Positions 42,505 through 51,938 of a DNA stretch of 64,000 nucleotides are shown here, piece after piece (position 1 is the stretch's first letter; the number at the start of each line of letters is the position of its first letter). The position numbers and the translations under genes are program-made. The DNA lies in NCBI GenBank assembly GCA_050180705.1, contig JBFXDX010000006.1, positions 62,001 to 126,000 of the forward strand, read 5' to 3'. The DNA is from SB25 sp050180705 (lineage in GTDB: Bacteria; Bacteroidota; Bacteroidia; Bacteroidales; Tenuifilaceae). The notes under the pieces are model-generated. The model saw nothing but the letters and a program-made list of their open reading frames with translations, did not search any database and was not told the origin of the DNA.

Positions 42505-44469
42505 TTAGTTTTGCATTGTTTGATGCAAATTGCTTGATGGTTCTTTAATGGCATCAATGTAATACGATGGGGTTAAGCCTGTAAAACGTTTAAATGCGTT
42601 GTTGAATGCCGACTTTGAGTTAAATCCAACTTCTTTGGCTATCCCTTCAATGCTAAATTTGGCATTTTCGGGGTGGGATAACAGTTCACAGGATTCTTTA
42701 ATTCTGAAATCGTTTATGAAATTGGTAAAATTCGATTGGTAATGCTCGTTTATAAAGCGTGACAGGTAGGTCCTGTTTGTATCGAGCATCGTGGCCAACT
42801 TCTCCAGTGTGAGATTGCTGTCGAGATAAACCTTTTGTTGGTGAATGAGTTTCTTTAAATTGATGGCAATTTCGTGATCTTTTTCGCTTGAGAGGATCTC
42901 TTTTGGGCTGTCAGGGTCTGGTATAACTTGAATAGACTTGGACAATTGAGGCTCTTTATTTCCTTCGTTATAAAGTTTCGATAAGTTTTCCATTGTCATA
43001 ATGGACTCTAATCGGTTTAGTTCAATCCCTTTTTTGAATAGAACTCGATTCTTTAAGCGGATTTTGAAGTTATCAATAATTAGAATGATTGATAGAGTGA
43101 GTGTTAATGTTATAATAGCAAGTAAAGACTTGGTTTGACTTTGTTTTTTCTTAATTAGGATATCCTTATTCTCATTGTCTAGTTCACTTATTCTGAGTTG
43201 TTGGTTAACCATTCGCATTTCATAATTCTTTTCCAACTCTTGAATCTTTTTTTCTTTCTTCTCATTAAAAACAGAATCGCTTACCTCTTTATAATTTGTA
43301 TAGTATAAATAAGCTTTTTGGAAATTTCCCATTTCCTTATGGGCATCCGAAAGTATTTTATATGTGGGTATGAGATAATCTTTTGCTGAAATATCGAGGG
43401 CTATATCTAAACTTTTTTCTGCATATTGAATGGCTTCTGGATATTTCTTCATATTCATGTACATTTGACCCAAACCTCTGTTTACAAGAGATATTCCTTT
43501 AATGTCTCCAGCTTTACTAAAAAGTTCAAGGGCCTGACTGAACGATTGTTTCGATTGCGAGTATCTTTTTGTTTTAGAGAAGGTACTACCTATGTTGTAG
43601 TAACAAATGGCTTCTCGTATCTTATCATTCAATTCCTTCGAAATTTGAAGGGCTTTCTCATAGTAGTAGATGGAACTATCAGGAATCTCTTTGTCATCAA
43701 AAATACATGCTACGTTAATATAGTTATGTACCAATCCATTTTTGTAATTTTTACTGATATTAATGCAGATGGCTTTGCGAAAATACTCTAAGGCTTTGTC
43801 TGATTCGTTGTTGGCGGAATAAGCGATTCCCACATTGTTGTAAAGTCTCGATATTCCTGCTGTGTCTTGGATGTCTTCGTATAAGGCTAATGCTTGTAAA
43901 TCGAAATTCATTGTTTTCTCATAATTCCCAAGGCTGTAGTTTACCATTGCTATGTTTGCGTAGCTCTGTGCTTGCCATCCAATGCTATCAGTATTGATAG
44001 CAATCTGTAACTGTTGTTCATAGGCATCGATGCTTTTGAAAAATTCAGCTTTAATTTTATAGATATTTCCTATAGTATTTAATGTTTTGAACTGTTTTTC
44101 AATGTTATTCAATTCTTTAAAAAGCGTGAGGCTTTTAAATAGATAGACCAAGGCGCTATCGTTGGTATTATTCTGCTTATAAAGAATTGCAAGTTTGTTA
44201 TACCCATTTGCCAATTCAGTCTTATTTTTTGCTTGATCAATGGCTTTGTAGTTATAATATAATGCCGAATCTGAATTTGTAGAGGCGTATTCGTTAGATA
44301 TATTGATTAAGAGTTGGTAGGGAACTTCTTTTGCCTTATATGATTTCAGCTGATAACACAATGAATCAAGTTTGTTAGATTGATTGTGTTCTGTTAAAAT
44401 TGGAGTGGCCGTTAATTGTTGAATTATCAGCAGAAGGTGGACAACAATAACGAATCTTAATGGTTTCAT
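42505..44469 (-). CDS. TPR-containing membrane regulator with AraC-type DNA-binding domain
   Basis: About 654 residues. A signal or anchor sequence (MKPLRFVIVVHLLLIIQQL) is followed by a periplasmic stretch of TPR repeats (for example YANIAMVNYSLGNYEKTMNF, YNNVGIAYSANNESDKALEY, YNIGSTFSKTKRYSQSKQSF), a coiled coil, a transmembrane helix (about 443-463), and a cytoplasmic AraC helix-turn-helix domain ending AKEVGFNSKSAFNNAFKRFTGLTPSYY. It belongs to the one-component membrane regulators common in Bacteroidota. The TTG at 44523 is rejected in favour of the ATG at 44469. It sits upstream of the giant gene on the same strand, so control of that gene is plausible but unproven. Confidence 0.88.
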   Translation of the reverse strand: MKPLRFVIVVHLLLIIQQLTATPILTEHNQSNKLDSLCYQLKSYKAKEVPYQLLINISNEYASTNSDSALYYNYKAIDQAKNKTELANGYNKLAILYKQNNTNDSALVYLFKSLTLFKELNNIEKQFKTLNTIGNIYKIKAEFFKSIDAYEQQLQIAINTDSIGWQAQSYANIAMVNYSLGNYEKTMNFDLQALALYEDIQDTAGISRLYNNVGIAYSANNESDKALEYFRKAICINISKNYKNGLVHNYINVACIFDDKEIPDSSIYYYEKALQISKELNDKIREAICYYNIGSTFSKTKRYSQSKQSFSQALELFSKAGDIKGISLVNRGLGQMYMNMKKYPEAIQYAEKSLDIALDISAKDYLIPTYKILSDAHKEMGNFQKAYLYYTNYKEVSDSVFNEKKEKKIQELEKNYEMRMVNQQLRISELDNENKDILIKKKQSQTKSLLAIITLTLTLSIILIIDNFKIRLKNRVLFKKGIELNRLESIMTMENLSKLYNEGNKEPQLSKSIQVIPDPDSPKEILSSEKDHEIAINLKKLIHQQKVYLDSNLTLEKLATMLDTNRTYLSRFINEHYQSNFTNFINDFRIKESCELLSHPENAKFSIEGIAKEVGFNSKSAFNNAFKRFTGLTPSYYIDAIKEPSSNLHQTMQN

Positions 44470-44653
44470 ATCAAGAATTAGTTGTTGATGGAGCCTTTGA
44501 GTGGCTATTTGCATTAAAAACAAAAATAGTATTTTAAAAATACCACAGAAAAGTAATTTGTGTTTAATTTCTATAAATCGACGAACAGTAAATCTGTGTT
44601 TTGTGTATTTTGAGGTTAAAGTCTAATGTTTTTGTCGATTAAGAACTTCAATG

Positions 44654-45622
44654 TTACTTATTTCGTTCTACCACAAAGTTGACTAATTGCTCCAGAGAAT
44701 CACGGTATTCCGACTCGGGAAATAATTTAAGAATATCCAGTGACTTGTCTTTGAACGAATTCATCTGCTGGATGGTGTAATCCAATCCTCCATTTCGTTT
44801 AACAAAGTTGACGACTTCATCGATTGTACTACTTTTTTTGCTATTATTTCTGATTAAACTGAGTATTCGCTTACTTTCAGTAGGGTTGGCAACCGATAGC
44901 GAATGAATTAGCGGAAGAGTAAGTTTTTTTTCTTTGATATCATTTCCTGTAGGTTTGCCAATTACACCGCTTGGCTGATAGTCGAAAAGATCGTCGCGGA
45001 TTTGAAATGCAATTCCTAGGTTTAAACCAAACTCCTTCATCCGAGTTATATTCTCTTCCGAGGCTCCAGCTGATATTGCTCCATTGGCACAACACGATGC
45101 AATTAGCGATGCTGTTTTCTTTTGAATTATTTCGTAGTAGGTTGCCTCGTCGATATTCATTTTTCTGGAGCGTTCAATCTGTAAAAGTTCTCCTTCGCTC
45201 ATATCTTTTACAGCTTTGCTCATTACTTTTAGCAATTCAAATTGGTTGTTATCAATAGCAACAAGCAACCCTCTGGAAAGGAGATAATCGCCAACAAGTA
45301 CCGCTATTTTCGAGCGCCATAACGCATTTATAGAGAAGAAACCTCTACGTTCATAGGCTTCGTCAACAACATCGTCGTGAATAAGAGTTGCTGTGTGTAA
45401 GAGTTCAATCATACCCGCAGCAACATAGGTTTCATCACCTATTTTCCCATTTACTCCGGCAGTTAGGAAAACTATCATGGGGCGAAGTTGTTTCCCTTTT
45501 CGTCGAAAAATGTAGTTTGTAATAACATTTAGCAGAGAAACCTGAGTGCTCATGTGTTCTCTGAAGTATGGTTCAAAGCGTTTAAGGTGGTCGTTAATTG
45601 GTTTTTTGATTGTATCGAGCAT
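44654..45622 (-). CDS. Polyprenyl diphosphate synthase
   Basis: A 322-residue all-trans isoprenyl diphosphate synthase, elongating allylic diphosphates with isopentenyl diphosphate, probably to the quinone side chain. The first aspartate-rich motif HDDVVDEA is near residue 78, with RRG following and GDYLLSRG after that; the second motif IRDDLFDY is near 208. Chain length cannot be read reliably; octaprenyl-type is typical for a protein like this. It is transcribed alone. Confidence 0.93.
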   Translation of the reverse strand: MLDTIKKPINDHLKRFEPYFREHMSTQVSLLNVITNYIFRRKGKQLRPMIVFLTAGVNGKIGDETYVAAGMIELLHTATLIHDDVVDEAYERRGFFSINALWRSKIAVLVGDYLLSRGLLVAIDNNQFELLKVMSKAVKDMSEGELLQIERSRKMNIDEATYYEIIQKKTASLIASCCANGAISAGASEENITRMKEFGLNLGIAFQIRDDLFDYQPSGVIGKPTGNDIKEKKLTLPLIHSLSVANPTESKRILSLIRNNSKKSSTIDEVVNFVKRNGGLDYTIQQMNSFKDKSLDILKLFPESEYRDSLEQLVNFVVERNK

Positions 45623-45759
45623 CAGGAGTTAGATTTCTATTTCATTAGCAAAATAACCACTTTTTTGTTAATGAAAGCATAAACAACTATTAAATAGATA
45701 TTGTTTTACAACAAAGTAAAAAAATATTTGCCATGTGTTAGAACAAAATAAATTATTAA

Positions 45760-45767
45760 TATATTTG
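45760..45767 (+). promoter_or_regulatory. -7 box upstream of the ArsR-type gene
   Basis: TATATTTG matches TAnnTTTG, 39 bases before the ATG at 45807. Confidence 0.4.
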
Positions 45768-45806
45768 CATGCATTAAATATTTTCTGATTAACAAATAGT
45801 TATATA

Positions 45807-46106
45807 ATGGTACAAATTAAAGAGTTGAAGATTGAACAACTAGAGCAAGCTGCTAATATGCTTAAAGCTATTGCTCATCCTATGCGAATTGCAATTATTA
45901 GTTTGCTTGAAGATAGTAAAAGACTTACTGTTACAGAGATTCATGAGACATTAAAAATTGAACAATCAACAGCATCGCATCACTTGGGAATTTTGAAGGA
46001 TAAGGGTGTCCTTTCGTGTAAACGCGACGGAAAGAATACATTTTATTTTTTACGTAACGAAAATTTGGGCAAGATTCTTGATTGTGTTGGACGTTGTGCC
46101 GTTTAA
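45807..46106 (+). CDS. ArsR family winged-helix regulator
   Basis: A 99-residue repressor-type protein with the ArsR fold: MLKAIAHPMRIAIISLLED, then the recognition helix IEQSTASHHLGILKDKGVL and wing CKRDGKNTFYFL. The terminal CVGRC gives a CxxxC cysteine pair and another cysteine lies in LSCKRDG, so a metal or redox input is possible. The target is unknown. It precedes cvpA by 24 bases and so may share its transcript. Confidence 0.88.
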   Translation: MVQIKELKIEQLEQAANMLKAIAHPMRIAIISLLEDSKRLTVTEIHETLKIEQSTASHHLGILKDKGVLSCKRDGKNTFYFLRNENLGKILDCVGRCAV

Positions 46107-46130
46107 TTAATCTAACTAAATCGTATAGCT

Positions 46131-46667
46131 GTGACTTTCTACATTATTGATATTATTCTGCTCGGGATTCTTGCCCTTGGAGCCGTGCGAGGTTTTTCGA
46201 AGGGATTAATTGCCCAGTTATTTTCGCTTGCTGCGTTATTACTCGGAATTTGGGGTGCAATTCGATTTTCCGATTTTACAGCAACTCTCTTGGTCGAGAA
46301 GTTTAATTTCAATAGCGAGTATCTTTCATTGATATCCTTTGCGGTTACATTTGCTGTTATTGTAGTTGCCGTTCACTTCTTAGGAAAGTTAATCGAAAAA
46401 CTGTTCGATTTAACGGTGTTAGGGGTGGTTAACAAAATATCGGGCTTAATTTTTGGCGTTGCAAAGTACGCTTTCATTCTAAGTATTGTAATAGTTTTGA
46501 TTGAGAAGGTTAATGTTAGAATGAATTTATACTCAAACGAATCGGTTGAAAAATCGTACGTATATAGTCCTTTGTCGAAATTGGCTCCGGCTGTTTTCCC
46601 TTATTTACATTTTGAGTCCGTACGAGATTCTATAAAAGATCAGATAAAAACCGATTCAAACAAGTAA
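46131..46667 (+). CDS. cvpA: CvpA family membrane protein
   Basis: A 178-residue inner-membrane protein of the CvpA family (colicin V production protein), with four hydrophobic segments: the start FYIIDIILLGILALGAVRGF, LIAQLFSLAALLLGIWGAI, LISFAVTFAVIVVAVHFLG, and ISGLIFGVAKYAFILSIVIV. A GTG start at 46131 is accepted because it gives the conserved N-terminus; no better ATG lies before the first membrane helix. In other bacteria the protein supports envelope integrity. Confidence 0.87.
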   Translation: MTFYIIDIILLGILALGAVRGFSKGLIAQLFSLAALLLGIWGAIRFSDFTATLLVEKFNFNSEYLSLISFAVTFAVIVVAVHFLGKLIEKLFDLTVLGVVNKISGLIFGVAKYAFILSIVIVLIEKVNVRMNLYSNESVEKSYVYSPLSKLAPAVFPYLHFESVRDSIKDQIKTDSNK

Positions 46668-46722
46668 TTGGCATACGTAATATTTTATAAACCTTAAAGA
46701 TATAATACGGATGAAAACGTAT

Positions 46723-46730
46723 ATCTTTGA
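46723..46730 (+). promoter_or_regulatory. -7 box upstream of tyrS
   Basis: TATCTTTG matches TAnnTTTG, 42 bases before the tyrS start codon. Confidence 0.45.
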
Positions 46731-46772
46731 GGTTTTAATTTTTATTAGGTTTTACATAATTTTTGCTTAGCA

Positions 46773-48065
46773 ATGAATTTTATTGAGGAACTCAAATGGC
46801 GTGGTATGATCCACGATATGATGCCAGGCACAGAGGAACAACTGGCAAAGGAAATGACTACCGCCTATGTGGGAATAGATCCAACTGCAGATTCGCTTCA
46901 TATTGGTCACTTGGTTTCTGTAATGATGCTGAAACATTTTCAGCGATGTGGTCATAGGCCAGTTGTCCTTGTTGGTGGTGCGACAGGTATGATTGGCGAT
47001 CCGTCGGGTAAATCGCAGGAACGAAATTTATTGGATGAATCAACTTTGCGACATAATCAGGATTGCTTGAAAAAACAGCTTTCGCATTTCCTCGATTTTG
47101 AGTCGAGTGAGCCCAATGCTGCATTAATGGTGAACAATTACGATTGGATGAAAGAGTTCTCGTTCCTTTCATTTATTCGTGATATTGGCAAGCATATTAC
47201 TGTGAATTATATGATGAGCAAGGATTCTGTAAAAAAGAGAATTAGTGCCGATTCTTCGGCAGGTATGTCCTTTACAGAGTTTACCTATCAACTTGTTCAA
47301 GGAACCGACTTTCTTCATTTGTACCAGAGTTTAGGTTGTAAACTTCAGATGGGAGGATCGGATCAGTGGGGAAATATTACAACAGGAACCGAACTTATTC
47401 GTCGTAAGTTGGGTGGCGAAGCCTATGCGCTTACCTGTCCTTTGATTACTAAAGCCGATGGAGGCAAGTTTGGTAAAACAGAGCAGGGCAATGTTTGGCT
47501 CGATAAGAAGTTAACATCACCCTATAAGTTCTACCAGTTTTGGTTGAATACCTCGGACGAAGATGCCGAAAAATATATCAAAATATTTACGCTACTTACT
47601 CGAAGCGAAGTTGAATCTCTTGTTGATGAGCATAAACAAGCACCGCATGAGCGAAAGTTGCAAAAGAGACTTGCACGTGAGTTAACTGTAATGGTTCATT
47701 CCGAGGATGATTATAATTCGGCAGTTGAAGCATCGGAGATGCTATTTGGAAATGCAACAACTGAATCGTTAAAAAAACTAGATGAGGAGACTTTTCTTTC
47801 TGTTTTTGACGGAGTACCAACCTTTGAAATAGAAAAGGCTTTACTGTCTGCAGGCGTGGTTTTATCTGCTTTAACTGTAGAACTTACTAATGTATTTCCA
47901 TCGAAAGGAGAGTTAAGACGATTGGTTCAAGGTGGTGGTTTGAGTATTAATAAGGAGAAAATTAGCAATCCTGATGAGTTGATAACTTCAGAATTCTTGA
48001 TTAATGGAAAGTACCTTCTTATTCAGAAAGGGAAAAAAAGTTACAATATCATACTAGCAGTATAA
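46773..48065 (+). CDS. tyrS: Tyrosyl-tRNA synthetase
   Basis: A 430-residue class I tyrosyl-tRNA synthetase that charges tRNA-Tyr. The HIGH motif appears as LHIGHL near residue 41; the KMSKS-like loop as GGKFGKTE near 230; tyrosine-binding signatures are VGIDPTADS and MGGSDQWGN. A C-terminal S4-like domain is recognisable (ELRRLVQGGGLSINKEKI). The terminator at 48081-48106 closes the transcript. Confidence 0.97.
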   Translation: MNFIEELKWRGMIHDMMPGTEEQLAKEMTTAYVGIDPTADSLHIGHLVSVMMLKHFQRCGHRPVVLVGGATGMIGDPSGKSQERNLLDESTLRHNQDCLKKQLSHFLDFESSEPNAALMVNNYDWMKEFSFLSFIRDIGKHITVNYMMSKDSVKKRISADSSAGMSFTEFTYQLVQGTDFLHLYQSLGCKLQMGGSDQWGNITTGTELIRRKLGGEAYALTCPLITKADGGKFGKTEQGNVWLDKKLTSPYKFYQFWLNTSDEDAEKYIKIFTLLTRSEVESLVDEHKQAPHERKLQKRLARELTVMVHSEDDYNSAVEASEMLFGNATTESLKKLDEETFLSVFDGVPTFEIEKALLSAGVVLSALTVELTNVFPSKGELRRLVQGGGLSINKEKISNPDELITSEFLINGKYLLIQKGKKSYNIILAV

Positions 48066-48080
48066 TAAAAACGTTATTGT

Positions 48081-48110
48081 AAAACCCTCTCATGCGAGAG
48101 GGTTTTTGTT
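48081..48110 (+). terminator. Terminator after tyrS
   Basis: An 11-base stem (AAAACCCTCTC and complement) with a 4-base loop and a T-run, 15 bases after the stop codon. Confidence 0.9.
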
Positions 48111-48129
48111 CAATTAATATGTTTATATA

Positions 48130-49140
48130 ATGACAAGCGAGAATAAGAATTTTGAGTTGAACTCAACCACGCTTCTTCAAACTTTATGGTCGTACCGAAA
48201 AATCCTTATTTCTGTTGGCGTTTTTGCAATTATTGCATCAACTATAGCAGCGTTTTTGATTACACCTAAATTTAAGGCTACAGCAATTATATATCCACCA
48301 GTTGCCAATCAAACTTCGAAGGAGCTTGTTACTCAGAATAAGCAGGAAGGATTGACCGTTTTTGGAGAAACTGAGGAAGCCGAGCAATTTCTTCAAATTC
48401 TAACCTCTCGTACTCTAAAGGACTCTGTTATTATGCGGTTGAACTTGATGAAGCATTGGGATATTAAGTCAACTGATAAGCATGCAATGTTTGATGTTTA
48501 CTCAAAGTTCGATCAGAATATTAGAACTAAGCCAACACAGTACCAGAGTGTAATTATTGAGGTAATGGATGAAAAACCAGAAATGGCGGCTAAAATTGCC
48601 AATGCGGTTGTAGATATTTCCGATACATTGATGCGTGCGGCTAAGTCGCAAATTGCCAAGAAAGCCCTTGTAGCTTTAGAACAGCAGTATGACGAAGGTT
48701 TGAAGGAGATGAAGTGTGCCGAGGATTCTTTAACTAAGGTCATGCAAAATGGAGTTGTTCATCTAAAAAAGCAGTCGGAGCAGTTTTATAAGGATTATAC
48801 AAAAGCCCTTTTGTCTAATGATAAAAGAGCCATAGATATTCTTGAGAAGCAAATAAAGCCGTTGCAGCAGTATGGGAGTATGTATGAGCGATATAGAAAT
48901 GAAATTCAGGATATGGCTTTGCAACTAACCGAACTTAGACTTAGTCTTAAAGTGTTACGGGTTGAGGCTGCTCAAACTATTCCTTCACAGTTTGTAATCG
49001 ATAGGGCTGTTGCTCCCGATAAAAAGGCGTATCCTAAGCGATCAATTGTAATTGTTGTTTCTACGTTGGCGTCATTATTTTTTGCCGTATTTGCAGTTGT
49101 TTTTGTTGAGTTCGTTCGACAATTTATTGCCCAAAAATAG
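48130..49140 (+). CDS. Wzz-type polysaccharide chain-length protein
   Basis: A 336-residue inner-membrane protein of the Wzz/PCP family, which sets the length of O-antigen or similar surface polysaccharides. It has an N-terminal membrane helix (about residues 26-46, ISVGVFAIIASTIAAFLIT), a large periplasmic part with long coiled-coil helices (residues about 180-290), the proline-rich AVAPDKKAYPKRS motif and a second helix near the end (IVIVVSTLASLFFAVFAVVF). It is 11 bases upstream of the O-antigen ligase gene and clearly in one operon with it. Confidence 0.9.
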   Translation: MTSENKNFELNSTTLLQTLWSYRKILISVGVFAIIASTIAAFLITPKFKATAIIYPPVANQTSKELVTQNKQEGLTVFGETEEAEQFLQILTSRTLKDSVIMRLNLMKHWDIKSTDKHAMFDVYSKFDQNIRTKPTQYQSVIIEVMDEKPEMAAKIANAVVDISDTLMRAAKSQIAKKALVALEQQYDEGLKEMKCAEDSLTKVMQNGVVHLKKQSEQFYKDYTKALLSNDKRAIDILEKQIKPLQQYGSMYERYRNEIQDMALQLTELRLSLKVLRVEAAQTIPSQFVIDRAVAPDKKAYPKRSIVIVVSTLASLFFAVFAVVFVEFVRQFIAQK

Positions 49141-49151
49141 ACTACTTTTAA

Positions 49152-50621
49152 ATGTTTAAGAAGATAGGCGACGTATTAAATGGCCGTGGTTATAAGCTAC
49201 TCGCTTTAGGTTTGTCGTTGCTCTTTGTTTTTGTAAATGCATGTTTGATTAGCCGCGATTATCAAGTTCTTAATCTAGTTCCATTTGTCTTAGTTGCTTC
49301 GTTGTTGATTTTATTTGCTCCTGAGAAAACATTCTTTTTGTTAGTATTATTAGCACCACTTTCAGTCCCTTTTAGTGAATTTTTTCCTGGACTGGAGTTT
49401 GATTTTTGGTTTCCTACCGAACCGCTACTTGTGACTCTTCTTGTTTTAATTCTTTTGAAATCCTTGCACGATCATTATTTTGACAAGGCTTTGGTTAACC
49501 ATCCGATATTTTGGGCTATTCTGTTTTATCTTGGTTGGTTGGTTATTGCTACAGTTTCAAGCGAAATGCCTATTGTATCTGTAAAATATACCTTAGTTAG
49601 ATTTTGGTTTATCGCCGTTTTCTTCTATTTTTCATACTTACAGTTTGTTAAGGCTGAAAAAAACTTTAAAAAATACATTGGACTCTTTCTGACTGGATTG
49701 TTCGTTATTGTTTTGATAAGCCTTAATCGACAGGTTGCTAGAGGTTTGTTCGATAAGTATGTTGCGCATGGCTCGTGCAATCCTTTTTTTACCGATCATA
49801 CGTCCTACGGAGCAGCTCTTGCGCTTGTTATTCCAGTTTTGATCGGTTTTGTATTTCTGGCTAAGCGATGGTGGAGTCGGCTACTTCTTCTTATTGCATC
49901 TCTATTTTTTGTTTCTGCTCTTATTTTGTCGTATTCAAGAGCAGCATGGTTAAGTTTGTTTGTTGCAGGAGGTGTTTGGGTTATTTGGTACTTAAGAATT
50001 CGATTTAGAACTTTGATTATTGGAGGTTTGCTTGCTGTCCTTTTGGTTTTTACTTTCCAGGAAGAGATTGGACGATGGTTAAGTTATAATCAGTCAACTT
50101 CGAGTGGAAATTTGCAGCAACATTTGAATTCTGTAACCAATGTAAAAACAGACGATTCGAATGTAGAGCGACTAAACCGATGGACTTCGGCAATTAGGAT
50201 GTTTCGTGAACGTCCTTTCTTAGGTTGGGGGCCAGGTACGTACATGTTTTTGTATGCGCCTTTTCAAGCATCGTATTTAAAGACGATTGAAAGTTCTGAT
50301 CTTGGCGCAAAAGGAAATGCCCATAGCGAATATTTAGGCTTGTTGGCAGAGGCAGGAATACTTGCACCCATAGGATATGTTTTGATACTTATTATTGTTC
50401 TATACCGAGGCTTTACTTTGGTACGGTTGTACTTGGATAGAGATAGACGTATTATTGTCTTAAGCGTTTTGCTTGGCTTAATAACCTACGTTGTTCATGG
50501 GTTGCTGAATAACTTTCTAGATATGGACAAAATTGCTGCAATATTTTGGGGCTATATTGCTTTGGTTGTTGCAATGGATGTAAAATACAGAGGTCTAAAG
50601 AAACTCGAATCCCAGAATTGA
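49152..50621 (+). CDS. O-antigen ligase or polymerase (Wzy_C family)
   Basis: A 489-residue multi-pass membrane protein with about 11-12 hydrophobic segments. A large periplasmic loop (about 305-400) carries the family motif RPFLGWGPGTYMF and the later HSEYLGLLAEAGIL, typical of WaaL/Wzy-type enzymes that transfer or polymerise O-antigen repeat units. Ligase and polymerase cannot be separated by sequence alone. It follows wzz directly. The last 27 bases overlap the 3' end of the convergent SpoIIE-type phosphatase gene. Confidence 0.88.
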   Translation: MFKKIGDVLNGRGYKLLALGLSLLFVFVNACLISRDYQVLNLVPFVLVASLLILFAPEKTFFLLVLLAPLSVPFSEFFPGLEFDFWFPTEPLLVTLLVLILLKSLHDHYFDKALVNHPIFWAILFYLGWLVIATVSSEMPIVSVKYTLVRFWFIAVFFYFSYLQFVKAEKNFKKYIGLFLTGLFVIVLISLNRQVARGLFDKYVAHGSCNPFFTDHTSYGAALALVIPVLIGFVFLAKRWWSRLLLLIASLFFVSALILSYSRAAWLSLFVAGGVWVIWYLRIRFRTLIIGGLLAVLLVFTFQEEIGRWLSYNQSTSSGNLQQHLNSVTNVKTDDSNVERLNRWTSAIRMFRERPFLGWGPGTYMFLYAPFQASYLKTIESSDLGAKGNAHSEYLGLLAEAGILAPIGYVLILIIVLYRGFTLVRLYLDRDRRIIVLSVLLGLITYVVHGLLNNFLDMDKIAAIFWGYIALVVAMDVKYRGLKKLESQN

Positions 50622-51830
50622 AATATCATCAAATATTTGCGAATCGTTTTTCCCGTTAATACCTCTTGCTTCTGCAATATCTTTGATGTCTTGAACTATA
50701 GAGTCGTTGTTGATAATTGAGTCTTCAATTATTTTAGTATTATATTCCACTTTGTCATTATTCATACTTTCAACCAAACCATCAGTGTAACAAATAAGCT
50801 TTGTTGGTTGATTAATTTGGATAGATCCTAAGTTCATAACAGGGATTTCGTCCAGCATACCCAACCCAACACATCCGTTTGTGAGGAATGATAGTTGTTT
50901 TGTGGTTTTATTGAAAATAACGGGAGGATTGTGGCCTGCGTTTATGTACTCCAATTGTTTCGTCTCGGTATTGTATCGTCCCACGAACATTGTAATAAAC
51001 TTTTCTCCTTTTGCATTTGTCATTACCCTTTCGTTCAGTTTTTCAATTAAACTGGTTAAAGGAATTTTTTCGGAGAAAAGAGCTCTTAGGTTAGCCTGAA
51101 AATTCGACATTAACAGGGCTGCCGAAATACCTTTGCCTGAAACATCGGCAATGCAAAAACCAAATTCTTTATCGCTTAATTGTATAACGTCATAATAATC
51201 ACCACCAACTTCAAAGTGTGGATTGTAGTACGATGAAATATTGATATTTTCAAAAACTGGCATGCTTTCCGGAGAGGGAATGAGCATGTTTTGCATCTTT
51301 GATGCAAGTTCCAACTCCTTTCGGATCGATTCTTGCCGCAAACTCTTGTGGAATAAGCGTAAATTTTCGATAGCCACAAATATTATTATCGAAAGAGTTT
51401 GAACAAAATTTAGATGTCTTATTGTTGCACTTACGCCTTTCTCGTATTCGTTGGTATCGCCAATTAATACATATCCAACAGGAACGTTGTTTTGAATAAC
51501 TGGAATTATGATGTCAAGTTCCAGTAATGCGGGGTTTTCCGCGGCTCCAACAAAGGTGATTTCTTGAAATGGAAGTAGATCGCGTTCGACGATAATTTGA
51601 CTAACTGTAGTTTCGGGGCAGTTGCTGTTTAAAAGTAACTCCCACGAATTTTCTTCTTTTTTAAAAAGTAGTATTCTATCAATCCCTAGGTCATCGTTAA
51701 GGATTATCCTAAATCTGTCTAAAATTTCTTCGGTTTTTAGTTCAGCACTAATAGCCTGAGCCATTCCAAGCAAAGCATTCAACTTGAAGGTTGTTAATTT
51801 TAGACGATTTTGCGAAGCGGCTATAGACAT
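50595..51830 (-). CDS. GAF-linked SpoIIE/PP2C-type serine phosphatase
   Basis: A 411-residue cytoplasmic protein. A GAF-like sensing domain occupies residues about 15-165, a helical linker (RKELELASKMQNMLIPS) follows, and the PP2C-SpoIIE catalytic domain fills about 195-411. Metal-binding motifs GGDYYDV, ADVSGKGISAALLM, YTDGLVES and the final DDISIL are intact, so it should dephosphorylate a phosphoserine or threonine partner, typically an anti-sigma-factor antagonist. No such partner is in the window. Its transcript is separated from efp by a hairpin. Confidence 0.9.
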   Translation of the reverse strand: MSIAASQNRLKLTTFKLNALLGMAQAISAELKTEEILDRFRIILNDDLGIDRILLFKKEENSWELLLNSNCPETTVSQIIVERDLLPFQEITFVGAAENPALLELDIIIPVIQNNVPVGYVLIGDTNEYEKGVSATIRHLNFVQTLSIIIFVAIENLRLFHKSLRQESIRKELELASKMQNMLIPSPESMPVFENINISSYYNPHFEVGGDYYDVIQLSDKEFGFCIADVSGKGISAALLMSNFQANLRALFSEKIPLTSLIEKLNERVMTNAKGEKFITMFVGRYNTETKQLEYINAGHNPPVIFNKTTKQLSFLTNGCVGLGMLDEIPVMNLGSIQINQPTKLICYTDGLVESMNNDKVEYNTKIIEDSIINNDSIVQDIKDIAEARGINGKNDSQIFDDISILGFEFL

Positions 51831-51847
51831 CTCCTTAACAATTTAAA

Positions 51848-51881
51848 AATTAACTTATCCCAAAAAAGGAATAAGTTAATT
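51848..51881 (-). terminator. Terminator of efp
   Basis: A perfect 11-base stem (AATTAACTTAT and complement), extendable by CC/GG, around a loop rich in A, with TTTTT following on the minus strand, 57 bases after the efp stop. Confidence 0.65.
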
Positions 51882-51938
51882 AAAAATATTTGGTAAAGCA
51901 ATACTATTAAAGTAAAAGTTCACAAGCATTAGACTTGC

